Assembly: GCA_902729315.2 (NCBI GenBank)
Contig: LR746270.1
Span: forward strand, 5,483,721 to 5,547,720
Direction of reading: 5' to 3'
Length of the DNA: 64,000 nucleotides
Source of the DNA: Spirodela intermedia
Lineage: Eukaryota > Streptophyta > Magnoliopsida > Alismatales > Araceae
Of the stretch, positions 39,011-50,157 are shown piece after piece. Made by a program: the position numbers and the translations under genes. The notes beneath the pieces were generated by a model, which made no database searches, was not told the origin of the DNA, and was given only the letters and a program-made list of their open reading frames with translations. The stretch's first letter is position 1; each line of letters begins with the position of its first letter.

Positions 39011-39178
39011 TACTAGCACCTATGTTGGGTTTGATGTGGCTAACTACTAAAAGGGGGGGGGTGGGAGAGGCGTGAATTGATTTTCTATATTTTCTAGTTC
39101 TATCTACATGTATATGTGTTGACACATATTCTAACATAATTCATTTGATATGTATATAGATTCATCTAAGTTGGTTAT

Positions 39179-39732
39179 TGATAAGTCTTCATTATCATGA
39201 GTTAATAATTAGTAAATAATACAATTTTAGCCATAAATTATGATAAATAGAGTTATATTTATGTTAAAGTGTGAAAAGTAATTTTCAATTGATTATCGTA
39301 AATTTTTGACTAATTATGTGATTTTCTACGAATTTATATGATTTTTATAGTCTTATTTTTGAGATAGATGAAGAAAAGAAATAAAAATAAAAATATAACA
39401 AAATGAGGGCCCACTAGCCAACCGAGCCTTCAAGCGAGTCAAAAGTGCAATTGGAGGGAGCCGCAAGCAAGGGCTCAAGCGGCTAAGGATTGATGGGGGC
39501 ACATGTGCGCCACTCCCCTTCCACGTCACTAGTGGCCAATTAGTTGTGGAGCAAAGAGTAGTCGTACACAAGGGAAAAAGAGACTCATTGCTTAGAAATG
39601 TGATATTACTATATATTTGTCTAAAACTTTGGCACACAAATGATGTGGGACTAAACTAGTGGTCACACCATTCTTAAAATGTTTTTAAAGATTTTAATAC
39701 CTAAACTACCCCTTAGCTATAATAGAGATATC
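39179..39732 (+). repeat. Left part of an older LTR split by element B
   Basis: Begins TGATAAGTCTTCATTATCAT and follows the main LTR to GATGTGGGACTAAACTAGTG. It then continues into the variant-subfamily insert (GGTCACACCATTCTT, AAGATTTTAATACC) until element B interrupts. The remainder resumes at 51789. Confidence 0.8.
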
Positions 39733-41364
39733 TAATAAGTCTTCATTATTATGAGTTAATAATTAGTAAATAATATAGTTTTAGCCTTAACTCATGATAA
39801 ATAGATTTATATTTGTGTTAAAGTATGATATGTTGTTTTCAGTTGATTAACGTGAATTTTTGGGTAATTATGTGATTTTATACGATTTTTACAATCTTAC
39901 TTTTGAGATAAATGAAGAACAAGAAATAAAAATAAAAATATTACAAAATAGGGGGACCCGCCAGCCAGCTGGGCCCGCAAGCAGGTCAGAAGCGCAGTCG
40001 GGGAGTAGCCGCGAGCAGGGGCTCGAGCGGCTTAGCTTGGACCGATAGGGGCACGTGTGCGTCACTCCCCTTCCACATCACCGGTGGCCAGTCAGCTGTG
40101 GGGCAAGGAGTGGTCGTACACGCGAGAGAAGGGACTTTGCTTAGAAAGCTAACATTACTATATATTCGCCCGAAAAATCAGCGCACAACCGATGTGGGAC
40201 TAAACTCGCGTCACACCTTCCTCACAGGCTGGCGACCGGCATGGGTTCAAATCCTCCTAGAGTTAGAATTCATATATTTTTATCTGATTATTACGACTTT
40301 CCTACAGATTGCTGGTGAAGGATTAAGCAACGAGAATCGCTGGATCATCGGCAAAAATCTTGTCAATGTGATTTGCGGAGCATTGCTACTAAAATTGCTG
40401 AATGATTCGCGATAAAAGGATCGCGATTCTATCAAGTAAAGCATCTCCGATTGATCGACGAACAAGCCGTCGTCGAGAAGAAGACGATCCACCGGGAGAT
40501 GAGTCGCCACCTCTTGAGAGCGTACCGAATGCGATGAAGAGCCTCCTCTTACTACGCGGATTTGAGGATGAAGCTCCTTGACACGTGCCCCACCTCCATC
40601 TAGCTCTTCTCCGTCGGGTGACAGTCGTCGGAGAGCCGCAAAGTCATTGTTTTTCCGTTCCACCACGTGACAGCCGTCGGAGACGATTCGACGACCCATT
40701 TCATTAATCTCTAGACTTCGTGAGAAGATCTAGAGATTGCCCACGTCGTCTTTGTCCAAGGAGAGCCTTCGAGGCCATGGACACTACATGACGATCCTTC
40801 CAAATGCTCAGGATTCCAATGCATTGCCAATGCATCGTCATCGCGACGTTGGAACTCTATTTTTCTACTTTTAATTTACTTTACGATTCATTTAGTGATA
40901 ATTTTTGTGTTTTTAATTTACCAAAATATACTTTGTTCTATTACGATTCTTCTGGCTTTTACAGATCTTAATTTGATCAATTAAATCGTCTGTAATCGCT
41001 TATGTAAGAATTGCTGGGCAGAACTCTGTTTTTGCCCGATTCACGTTTGCCGGGCAGCTGACGTCATCCTGATGTCTGCACCCTTATTTCCCTTTTTTGT
41101 GAATTTTAAATATATTTCCTTTTTATTTCTTAGTATAAAATTCATAGAAAATCGTATTCATTGAGAAAAATTCTAAGTAATTACCAGATATTATATTACA
41201 TCCTTGTGATCCACCTAGAAAATTACCGCTGTTTTTGGAAGTTTTATTGAATTATAATTGATATATTTATTTAGAAATACTTCTAAATATCTGAAAATTC
41301 ATATTTTCTAGTTTTATAAATTTTATATTTGTGTGATTTAGTATACAACAACTGAGTCATTTCA
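39733..41364 (+). repeat. 5' LTR of element B
   Basis: 1,632 bases. The first bases read TAATAAGTC rather than TGATAAGTC, and the end reads GAGTCATTTCA rather than GAGTCACGTCA: point decay at both termini. A TATA-like ACTATATATTCGCC lies near 40155. Confidence 0.85.
40280..40699 (-). other. Antisense ORF in the LTR (139 codons)
   Basis: Open on the strand opposite to the element. It starts MGRRIVSDGCHV and ends ICRKVVIIR, with internal blocks SFSNFSSNAP and RFSLLNPSPAICRK shared with the other copies. Its stop lies about 548 bases from the LTR start, as in the other copies. No known family is recognised. Confidence 0.4.
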
Positions 41365-41369
41365 AATTT

Positions 41370-41387
41370 TGGTGCCATTGTCAGGGA
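41370..41387 (+). other. Primer binding site of element B (tRNA-Asp type)
   Basis: TGGTGCCATTGTCAGGGA, just after the LTR end. It matches the tRNA-Asp complement apart from a few transitions. Confidence 0.8.
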
Positions 41388-41567
41388 TGTATTGCATAAT
41401 ATTTAGTATTTTTCTATTTTTCTCTTAGAGTACACAAAAAAAATTTAACTCTTGTTTTATTTTCTTTTTGCCGATTTTTATTAAAAAAAGAGAACAAAAA
41501 GAAGTACAGCAAGGACTGGAGCATCCTGAAGGAGGGTAACAGTTACTAACTTTTTCCCTCGAGTTTA

Positions 41568-43000
41568 TTGATTTTTATGCATGGTAGAAGATCCTTGCAT
41601 CCAAGGCTAGAAAATCCTTTCATTATTTCATTCAAAAATAAAAATTCGAAAGAAAAATTAATTTTGATGGATCCTAAAGGAAGTACAGGTCAAACTGAGA
41701 ACAATCCTATGGCCATGAAAAATTATTATATCCCTGATTCATTTCAAAGAGCATCCAATATTAGAGTCCCATTAGCACCCACTATTAAATTCGAAATAAA
41801 TCCAAGAATTTTTCAAATGCTTCCTAATTTTCATGGGTTGCCTTTAGAGGAACCTCATCAGCACTTAGAAAAATTTCATATGATCTATGATTTAGTTAAT
41901 CTCCCTCAAGTTACACCAGAAATTATTAAGATAAAATTATTCCCTCATATACTTAGGGACAAAGCTAGTCATTGGCTATCCACATTAGATAGAGAATTAA
42001 CTAGCTGGAAAGATATAGAACAGGCCTTTCTTCGAAAATTTTATCCCTTAGGAAAAACTCAAAATATGAGAAAACATATATGGAGTTTTTCTCAAAGACC
42101 AGGAGAAACTTTGCATGAGACATGAGAAAAATTCAAAGATTTACTTAGAAAGTGTCCTCATCATGTTATACCCAAGTGGCAGCTCAATAGAATTTTTTAT
42201 GATGGATTATTAGAACAATATAGAAATATGGTTGATTTTATATGTGGAGGAGCTTTTATGGAGAAAACTCCTAATAAGATTTACAGTTTTTATGATAATT
42301 TAAGTGAAAATTTTAGAGATCAAGCCTCTTTTGAATTATATGACAAGGATAAGAAGAGAGGAATTTATGAATTGCATCATGATGATGATTCTAAACTTAG
42401 AAATGAGGTTAATCAGATTAATCAAAGATTAGAAAAAATTGATTTACTTATTGACAATATTAGAAAGCCTTTTAACCCCCAACTTAATTCAAATAGTACA
42501 TGTCCTATGTATGGTGAAAATGATTATTCTAAATTTCAATGTTATAATTTAGATCAATCATTTCACCTTATGCAAGAACAAGTGTAAGTAGCTCACGGTT
42601 TTAATAGAAACACATAACCTTTTTTAAATTCTTATAATCCTAATTGGAGAAATAATTTTTCATGAAGAGACTCAAATAATATTCAAAATTCAGAAGCACT
42701 TGGATCCAATTCAAACTCTGAATTTTGTCCAAAACAAGAAAATAGATTTAAGAAAAATCAGTCCTCTCAAATCCAACCTGATGCTATGGAAATGATGCAG
42801 CAAATGAGCCAAATGATGCAATAAACTATGAATCAAATGATGCTGCACCAGAAACAAATTATAGAGGCTCTTGGGAATAAGAGAGAAGAGGGACAACTAC
42901 CTAGTTAGCCCATTGATAATCCAGGGAACCGCCCAACAATAGGATTTCAGCAAGGGGAGTCTAGTAGCATGAATCTAGGAAAAAACCCATGAAATGAAAA
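41568..43000 (+). pseudogene. gag of element B
   Basis: Structural capsid protein gene. The first 185 codons are open (41568-42125), with LPNFHGLPLEEPHQHLEKFH, LFPHILRDKASHWLSTLD, AFLRKFYPLGKTQNM and QRPGETLHET: the Retrotrans_gag region of Athila-type elements. A TGA at 42123 falls where the family has Trp. The same frame reopens to 42596 and continues, with more stops, to about 42990. A clear CCHC zinc knuckle is not visible. Confidence 0.85.
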
Positions 43001-43774
43001 ATGTTAGGACAGTGAATGGATTAAGAAGTGGTAAGATCTTACTTGATCCTTATCCCCAAAACATTAGAAGAAAAAGAAAACGTGGACAAACCAAAACAAA
43101 ATTAAATAGGAGTAGAAGAGGATTTTATAGATTCTACCAAGAAAATTTCGAAAGAGAGGACGACTATTCTATTTCCTAAAGCTCTAGAGCCTAGACAAAG
43201 AAAGAAAAATGAACACAATGAAGAAATAAAGAAAATTTTACAAGATGTGCAAATTAGTCTTCCTTTACTCACTGCCATTGAACATATTCCTAAATATGCT
43301 AGAGTTTTGAAAGAAATGTGTACATCAAAAAGGGCACCTAGAGTAGAAAAATTATCTATGCATGCTAGTGCATTATTATTAAATCAATTACCATATAAAT
43401 TGAGAGATATAGGTGCCCCTTTAATTTCGTGTGATATTAGTGGATTCATTTTTTAGAATGCATTACTTGACACCGGTGCTAGTATTAATTTATTAACTGC
43501 AAGTATTTGTGATAAATTTAATATTTCTAATCTTAAACCTTCTACTGTTACCTTATAATTTGCTGATAGATCTATAAAAGATCCGAAAGGTATTTTAGAA
43601 AATGTGATAGTAATAGTTAAAGGGTGTAAATTTCCAGCTGATTTTGTAGTGCTGGAAATGAATTTTAATGGACAGTTTTATGATACACCAATCATCTTAG
43701 GGAGACCATTTTTGCATACAACAAAGATAACTATTGATTTTCCCACAGGTATTGCGAAAATTTCATGTGAAGAT
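43000..43774 (+). pseudogene. gag-pol junction and aspartic protease of element B
   Basis: The segment opens with VNGLRSGKILLDPYPQN (42994 onward), a motif seen at this place in Athila-like elements. It then shifts frame into the protease. The catalytic DTGAS is encoded at 43469-43483, and the later ILGRPFL block ends the protease core. A TAG at 43454 and a TAA at 43556 break it. Coding stops at the solo-LTR insertion at 43775. Confidence 0.8.
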
Positions 43775-45481
43775 TGACGAGACTAAATTGTATGGTCATT
43801 GAATGCACATGATTCAGTGTCAAAACAAAGTCCTAATCTTACCAATTTATGATTAATCAAAGTAATTAATTAGTATAATGGTAATTAAGGGTCGAATCCA
43901 TGGAGAATTAGGGAAATTTGAGAGATATCTTTGAAATTCGGTCAAATCGGATGATGAAATTAGGTTAGAAATTGGGCAATTTAGTATAAGAAAGATAACT
44001 CAATTTCGAATCCACGGAATCAAAAGTCAGGTGATTTGAATGAGAATTCGAAGAGTAATCGAAGTTTGAAGTTTAAGAGAAATTTTCGTATCGCGAAATG
44101 ATTAAAAAAACAGAAATTAAAACTAAATTAAACTTAATCTACAATACTTAAAGTAAAATTAACACTAAATGATGAAAGATTAAGATTAAAACAAACAATC
44201 TAACCCAAATTACCCTTCGAAATGATCCAATTAATCGCCGGATGCAAGGCTTTTCATTCCGAATTTTCGAAGACGAAAGAGGAGTTCAAGACTTGATTTC
44301 TTCCAATTCTTCCAATAAAACATTAAAATTAAACATCCAACAGAAGCGGAAATGAGTTGCGAACACAATGCAAAAGATATCGCGCGAATTGGAGCTCTAA
44401 ACAAAGAGAATTTGAAGATTGATCGCGGCAGTTCTTCCGTCGCGAAGAACGGATTTTATAAAATTCGGAAATGATCGTGGCCGTCCGATCTGATGGAGTC
44501 GATCACGATGGACGATCGCGATGAGACGCCTCTTTACGAATCGTCGCGACGATTCGACAAACGTCCGATCGTGATCGTGCGGTTAAGATGTGATTGGATG
44601 TCCATCTGATGTGAATACTCTGGACCATTATAACTCTCAATCAGACGGTTGAGATTTATTCACTTAAGTGAGTATTTAGGCACGTGGTTGATCTCTGATC
44701 GCGTGGACCTTCGTTCCACGTAATCTACGCACGCTATTTGTCGCAATGTCGATCGGACGCACGAGATCACGCCACGCGTCCTGCACATAAGAAAACTAAG
44801 GGACGATTAAGAGGGATTAATACTTTGTCTACTGATAATCGGAAGACCTATATACTTTATTAAATAAATATATATAGTAAAAATTAATAAGCCACGTGTC
44901 ACATCAGCGCCACGCAGGCGCCCGCGTGCTGTCCACGTGGCCCCGAGTACCACGTCGCATCCACGTGTATCCGGCGACATAAAACATTTAAAAATCGAAA
45001 ATAAATATAAATAAATTCAGAAAAAATCCAGAAAATTCTATAAAATTGTAAAAATCATAACTTTCAAAATACGACTCCAAATTAATTCAATTTTTTTTTT
45101 TGGATTCAAAATTGAATAATCTATCATTATAAAAAGTCAAATTATTAAAATAAGAAGAAAATAAATTTTAATTAATTTTATACTTTTATGTATTATATAA
45201 AATAAATTTATATAAATACATAAATGTTAATAAATATCTTTTCTCTCATATTTTTACTCTTAAAACATGATTATGATCATAAATATAATTAGGATTAAAG
45301 ATTTTAATGTGCAATTATTTATAATAATCCATAATTTGGTGTATTTTAAGGTCATAACATGAATTTACACAAAATGATAGAAATATACTTAAAATATGAT
45401 AACATGAATATATTTGTAATGATTAATACCTTAATTTGCATTAATAATTCTATAATTGTATGCATAAATAGCATGTTATCA
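43775..45481 (-). mobile_element. Solo LTR of a second family inserted in element B pol
   Basis: 1,707 bases with TG...CA ends (TGACGAGACTAAATTG ... GCATGTTATCA), flanked by the perfect five-base duplication AAGAT at 43770-43774 and 45482-45486. The pol reading resumes on the right. The reverse complement starts TGATAACATGC and ends near TAGTCTCGTCA, resembling the ends of the main LTR, so I read it as minus-oriented. Its GC-rich middle differs from the AT-rich host element. Confidence 0.85.
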
Positions 45482-46640
45482 AAGATCAATCAGTAGAAAT
45501 TAAAATTTTTTGAGGTACCAAATGATCTTAAGAAATCACAAGTATATGATTGTCATACCATAGATCTTCTAGATGATTTTGATGATCCAGATGTTATTGA
45601 TGATTGTGTGCTAGAAGAATTAGAGGAAATAGAGAATATAAATTTGAGAGAAAAGAAAGAAGAAGATCATTTGAATTTAGAGTTGAAACCTCTTCCCTCT
45701 AGTTTAAAATATATGTTTTTAGAGGAAAATAATTCATTTACTATTATTATTGCAGCTGATTTGAGTGATGAACAGGAAGAAGAATTATTAGATGTACTTC
45801 GAAAAAATAAGAAGGCTATGAGCTGGAAAATGGATGATCTAAGGGGCATTGATATGAGTGTATGCATGCATAGTATATATCTAGAGGAAGGAACCACAAC
45901 GAAGATTAAATCCTAACATGATGTAAATTGTAAAAAAAAGAAATTTTAAAGTGGCTGGCTGCTGATATTATTTATCCTATTTTAGATAGCAAATGAGTTA
46001 ATCCTACACAAGTAGTGCCAAAAAAATCAGGGATCACAATTATAAAAAACGAAATGGGGATGAAATAGAAACAAGACTAACTACCGGTTGGAGAGTTTGC
46101 ATTGATTATAGAAAATTAAATTCAGTTACTAGAAAAGATCATTTTCCCCTACCATTTACTGATCAAATTCTAGAAAAATTAGCTAGAAAAAACTTTTTTT
46201 ATTTTCTAGATGAATACTCTGGTTATAATCAAATTTATATAAACCCTTTAGATTAAGAAAAAATAACTTTCACTTGTCCATTTGGTACTTTTGCTTTTAA
46301 ACGCATGTGTTTTGGTTTGTGTAATGCTCCAGCCACATTTCAAAGATGTATGTTGTCTATTTTTTCTAATATGATTGGAAAATGCATAGAGATTTTTATG
46401 GACGATTTTTCTGTTTTTGATGAATCATTTGATGAATGCTTAAATCATTTACAGCATGTGCTTGAGAAATACATAGAGAAAAAAATAGTTTTGAGTTGAG
46501 AGAAATAACATTTTATGATTAAAGAGGGAGTTGTATTGGGTCATATTGTGAGTGAAAGGGGTTTAGAGGTGGATAGAACAAAAAATAATATTATATCTAA
46601 AATGAAACCTCCAAATTCAGTAAAATAGATTAGATCTTTC
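45482..46640 (+). pseudogene. Reverse transcriptase of element B
   Basis: The region from the protease linker into RT. An open piece at 45608-45916 ends in the RT N-terminal lead (KAMSWKMDDLRGIDMSVCMH). VCIDYRKLNSVTRKDHFPLP follows. The active site FMDD is encoded at 46395-46406 after CFGLCNAPATFQRCM. Stops at 46254, 46497, 46506 and 46626, and a one-base shift near 45510, break it. Confidence 0.88.
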
Positions 46641-47324
46641 TTGGGTCATGCAGGTTATTACAGAAAATTTATTCAAGATTTTTCAAAAATTTCTAAACCT
46701 CTCACCATGCTATTATCTAAAGATGTGCCTTTTAATTTTGATGAGAAATTTTTTGAGTCTTTTTCTGAAATAAAAAGATTACTTACTCAGGCACCCATTT
46801 TACAAGCTCCTGATTGGTCCCTTCCCTTTGAAATAATGTGTGATGCATCGAATTATGCAGTGGGGGTTGTTCTAGGACAAACAAAAGGGTCAAAACCCAT
46901 AGTAATTTCATATGCTAGTGAAACTATATCCGATGCTTAATTAAATTATACCACGACTAAAAAAGAGTTGTTAGTTGTAGCATTTTCGTTAGAAAGGTTT
47001 AGATCATATATTTTGGGAGCTAAAATTATTATTTATACTGATCATGCAGCATTAAAATATCTATTAAATAAGAAAGATACAAAGCCACATTTATTAAGAT
47101 GGATTTTATTGTTGCAAGAATTTGACTTAGAAATAAAAGATAAAAAAGGTTTCAAGAATGTTGTTGATAACCATCTTTCTAGATTAAGTGATATAAGAAT
47201 AAATGCAGCACCTTTACAAGATGTATTTCTAGATGAACAATTGATGGCAGCTCAACATCAACCATCACCATGGTATGCACATATTGTTAATTTTCTGGTT
47301 TCTAGAAAAACTCTAGAACAGTGA
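46641..47324 (+). pseudogene. RT thumb and RNase H of element B
   Basis: FLGHAGYYRKFIQDFSKI marks the RT/RNase H connection. RNase H shows CDASNYAVGVVLGQ (Asp codon 46842-46844), [19 protein letters not shown] and [15 protein letters not shown]. The domain ends with DNHLSRLSD. One TAA at 46938-46940 interrupts it, where the family has Gln. Confidence 0.88.
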
Positions 47325-48535
47325 GATAAGAACAGAAAACATCATTTCTTTTCTAAGATTAGAAATTATTTTTGGCATGATCCTGATTTATATTACTTGG
47401 GCAATGATCAAATTTTAAGGAGATGTGTTCCTGAAGAAGAATATCATAACATTATTAACATGTGCCATTCATCTAGCTGTGGAGGACATTTCTCTAGATG
47501 AAAAATAGCTGTAAAAACTTTTTAGTGTGGTTTTTATTGGCCTACAATCATTAGAGATTCTATAGAATTTAGTAGAACATGTATTTCATGCCAATCTATA
47601 GTTAACATGAGTAAAAAAGATGAAATGCCCATGAGTAACATGTCAGTAGTCGAAATTTTTGATGTATGAGGAATAGATTTCATGGGTCCCTTCCCATCAG
47701 CTGAAAAATATGAATATATTTTGCTTGCTATTGATTATGTGTCGAAGTGGGTGGAAGCTATTCCTACTAGAACTAATGATCATAAAATCATGATGAAATT
47801 TGTGCAGGAAAATATTTTTTCAAGATTTGGATGTCCTAGAGTGATTATTAGTGATGGAGGAACATATTTTACAAATAAACATTTTAGGGAACTGTTGAAA
47901 AAGAATGGAGTATACCATAGAGTAGCCACTCCATATCATCTCCAAATAAATGGGCAAGCTGAAGTAGCAAATAGGGAAATTCAGAGAATTTTGAGAAAAA
48001 TAGTTAGACCAGATAGGAAAGATTGGCCCATGAAATTACAAGATGTATTATGGGCTTATAGAACAGCTTATAAAAATCTCATAAGTATGTCCTCATTTTG
48101 TCTCATTTTTGGAAAGCCATGTCATCTTCCTGTGGAAATAGAGCATAAAGCATTATGGGCTATAAAAAATTTATGTATGGATGAGAAATCAGCTGGTGGG
48201 CATAGAATTTTTCAGCTACATGAACTAGAGGAGTTGAGGAATGAAGCTTATGAAAATCATAGAATATATAAAGAAAAAACTAAAACTTTTCATGATAAAT
48301 ACATTAGCAGAAAAAAAATTGATGTTGGACAAAAAGTGTGGTTATATGATTCTAGGCTGAAATTATTCCCAGGAAAATTAAAATCAAAATGGAAAGGGCC
48401 TTATGTGGTGGAAGAGACATATGATCATAGGGCTATAATGATTAAAGATCCTAAAAGTGATCATAATTTTAAGGTAAATGGATAGCGGCTTAAACATCAC
48501 TTAGAACATAAATGCCTTGTAGAAAAAAAAAATTT
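47325..48535 (+). pseudogene. Integrase of element B
   Basis: The zinc-binding N-terminus (HSSSCGGH ... CISCQ) is broken by TGA 47499 and TAG 47523. The core is open for 267 codons (47682-48485). The catalytic triad is preserved: Asp in GIDFMGPFP just after TGA 47667, Asp in IISDGGTYF, and Glu in NGQAEV with exactly 35 residues between the last two. A C-terminal [13 protein letters not shown] block follows. A TAG at 48483 sits where Gln is expected before RLKHH. Confidence 0.9.
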
Positions 48536-50144
48536 ATTATTAAAAAGAAATTCAAGAGTAAGACCAAGAAGTTTAGTTGGAAATATTAAATTCAGCGCTA
48601 CATGGAAGGCAACCCATGGTTTTTATTTCATTCTGTTTGATTTTTTTAAGCTCTGTGTTTCTTAGAATTTTGTAGTACTTGTTTCTGTATTTGTTTTTTT
48701 TTTTCGAAAAAGTGCAGGAGGAGTGTAAGATGAAGTGGAAATTAAAAACGAAGTTGAGGTGATGTCTTTCTGAGCTTTATCATTTATGAAAATATTTTTA
48801 ATGCTTAACTTTTCAGATATGCATGCTTCACTTGAAAATTATATTTTCTGCATATTTTGTTTCGATTTTTATGTGTCATTGAGGACAATGTCATTTTTAA
48901 GTTGGGGGGTGAAGTATTCATTATTAATTTATGCTGTAGGATGATTAAAAACATGTGTTTGTATTTTATTCAACTTTGAACAGCAACTAAAAAATAAAAA
49001 TAAAATAAAATTCGGAAAAACTACAACATCTATTTTCTGGTTTTCTATCAGAAATAATAGACTGTCAAAAACAGCAGACAAAAAATGGCCCGAAATTGAA
49101 AATTCTAGAGACCCTTTTCTCACATTTCAATCCCCTAGACATATATTACTGAAATTCGAAATTAAAGCTATAAAGAGGATAGTTTTGATTTATTTTTGAC
49201 AAATTTATTGTGCTAGAAATAGAATTGAAAACAGAAAATAGAACTGTCAGAACTATCTAATTTACAAATTTCTTACATCATATTGCATGCATGAAAAATT
49301 AAATCAATTAGATTGATTGATACCAAATAGATACTAAGAAGATTATTATTGAGTCAAAAGAATGATCTAGTAGCATGAAATGTTGGAATACTCCTTGGAT
49401 ACATTATAGATAACATGGATTTGATTTTATAGATTTTCACTTCATGATCTTGATGGATAGTATTTACTTGATGTGAAAATTTGATTGATCATTTGAGTTT
49501 AATGGAGATTTTTGCATCTTGATCTATAGGACTTGTGAGGAGAAATCACTTATTTCGAAAAAAAAAAAGAAGAGAGGTGAAAAATCTAGAAACGAAGAGT
49601 ACACATGGAGGGTGTGAGACATCATTCTCATTGTCAAAAATTGTGCATAAAAAAACACTTGCTGAAAAATAAGTGGATAAGGTAAAAGTCCTGAAAATGA
49701 AGAGTACACATAGAAGTGTGAGACATCATTCTTATTGTCGAAATTCGTCTACAGGAAAAGCTACTTATCCACTATATATATAAAAAAAAAAAGAAGGAAA
49801 AAATATAGTGCAAACTTCAAAAATTAAGTCATAGAAAAAGGGAAATGTAAGATCAATATTATTCTTGGATGAGTATTGATAATTGGAACATCTTGTAAAT
49901 ACATCTATGAGTGAAGAAGTGATAAAGATGTGAATAGAAGAAGTGAAGTCTAGATTGTTATTCCAAGGAGTGTTTAAACATTTAAGTACTTGACATCATT
50001 CTTAAATACTTGATATAAGAATTCAAAGTGTTTAAAGGTGTATCATTTCTAATTGTATTTTTTTTTTCTGTATTAAAATATGATGTTTGAGATTTGTAAA
50101 ATTTTATTTTTGTAATTCTATTGCTAAGGGACTAGCAATGATTT
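48536..50144 (+). other. 3' internal non-coding region of element B
   Basis: 1.6 kb between integrase and the 3' LTR. It holds GTCATTGAGGACAATGTCAT followed by a first purine tract (TTAAGTTGGGGGGTGAAG at 48898-48915), then two direct repeats carrying TGTGAGACATCATTCT (about 49613 and 49717). There is no env-like or other long frame. It is collinear with element A. Confidence 0.75.
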
Positions 50145-50157
50145 AAGTTGGGGGGTG
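50145..50157 (+). other. Polypurine tract of element B
   Basis: AAGTTGGGGGGTG lies directly against the 3' LTR start TGATAAG, the position of the plus-strand primer. Confidence 0.8.

Noticed and set aside
40098-40415. Sense ORFs of about 105-118 codons in the LTRs (also 50483-50839, and 62444-62761 on the minus strand)
   Set aside because: They cross the TATA-like motif, leader and B-box region of the LTR and overlap the antisense ORF. No family resemblance, so they are kept only as a caution for the antisense finding.
48536-50144. Possible env-like gene between integrase and 3' LTR
   Set aside because: Athila-type elements can carry one, but no frame over about 65 codons, no signal peptide and no membrane segment is seen here.
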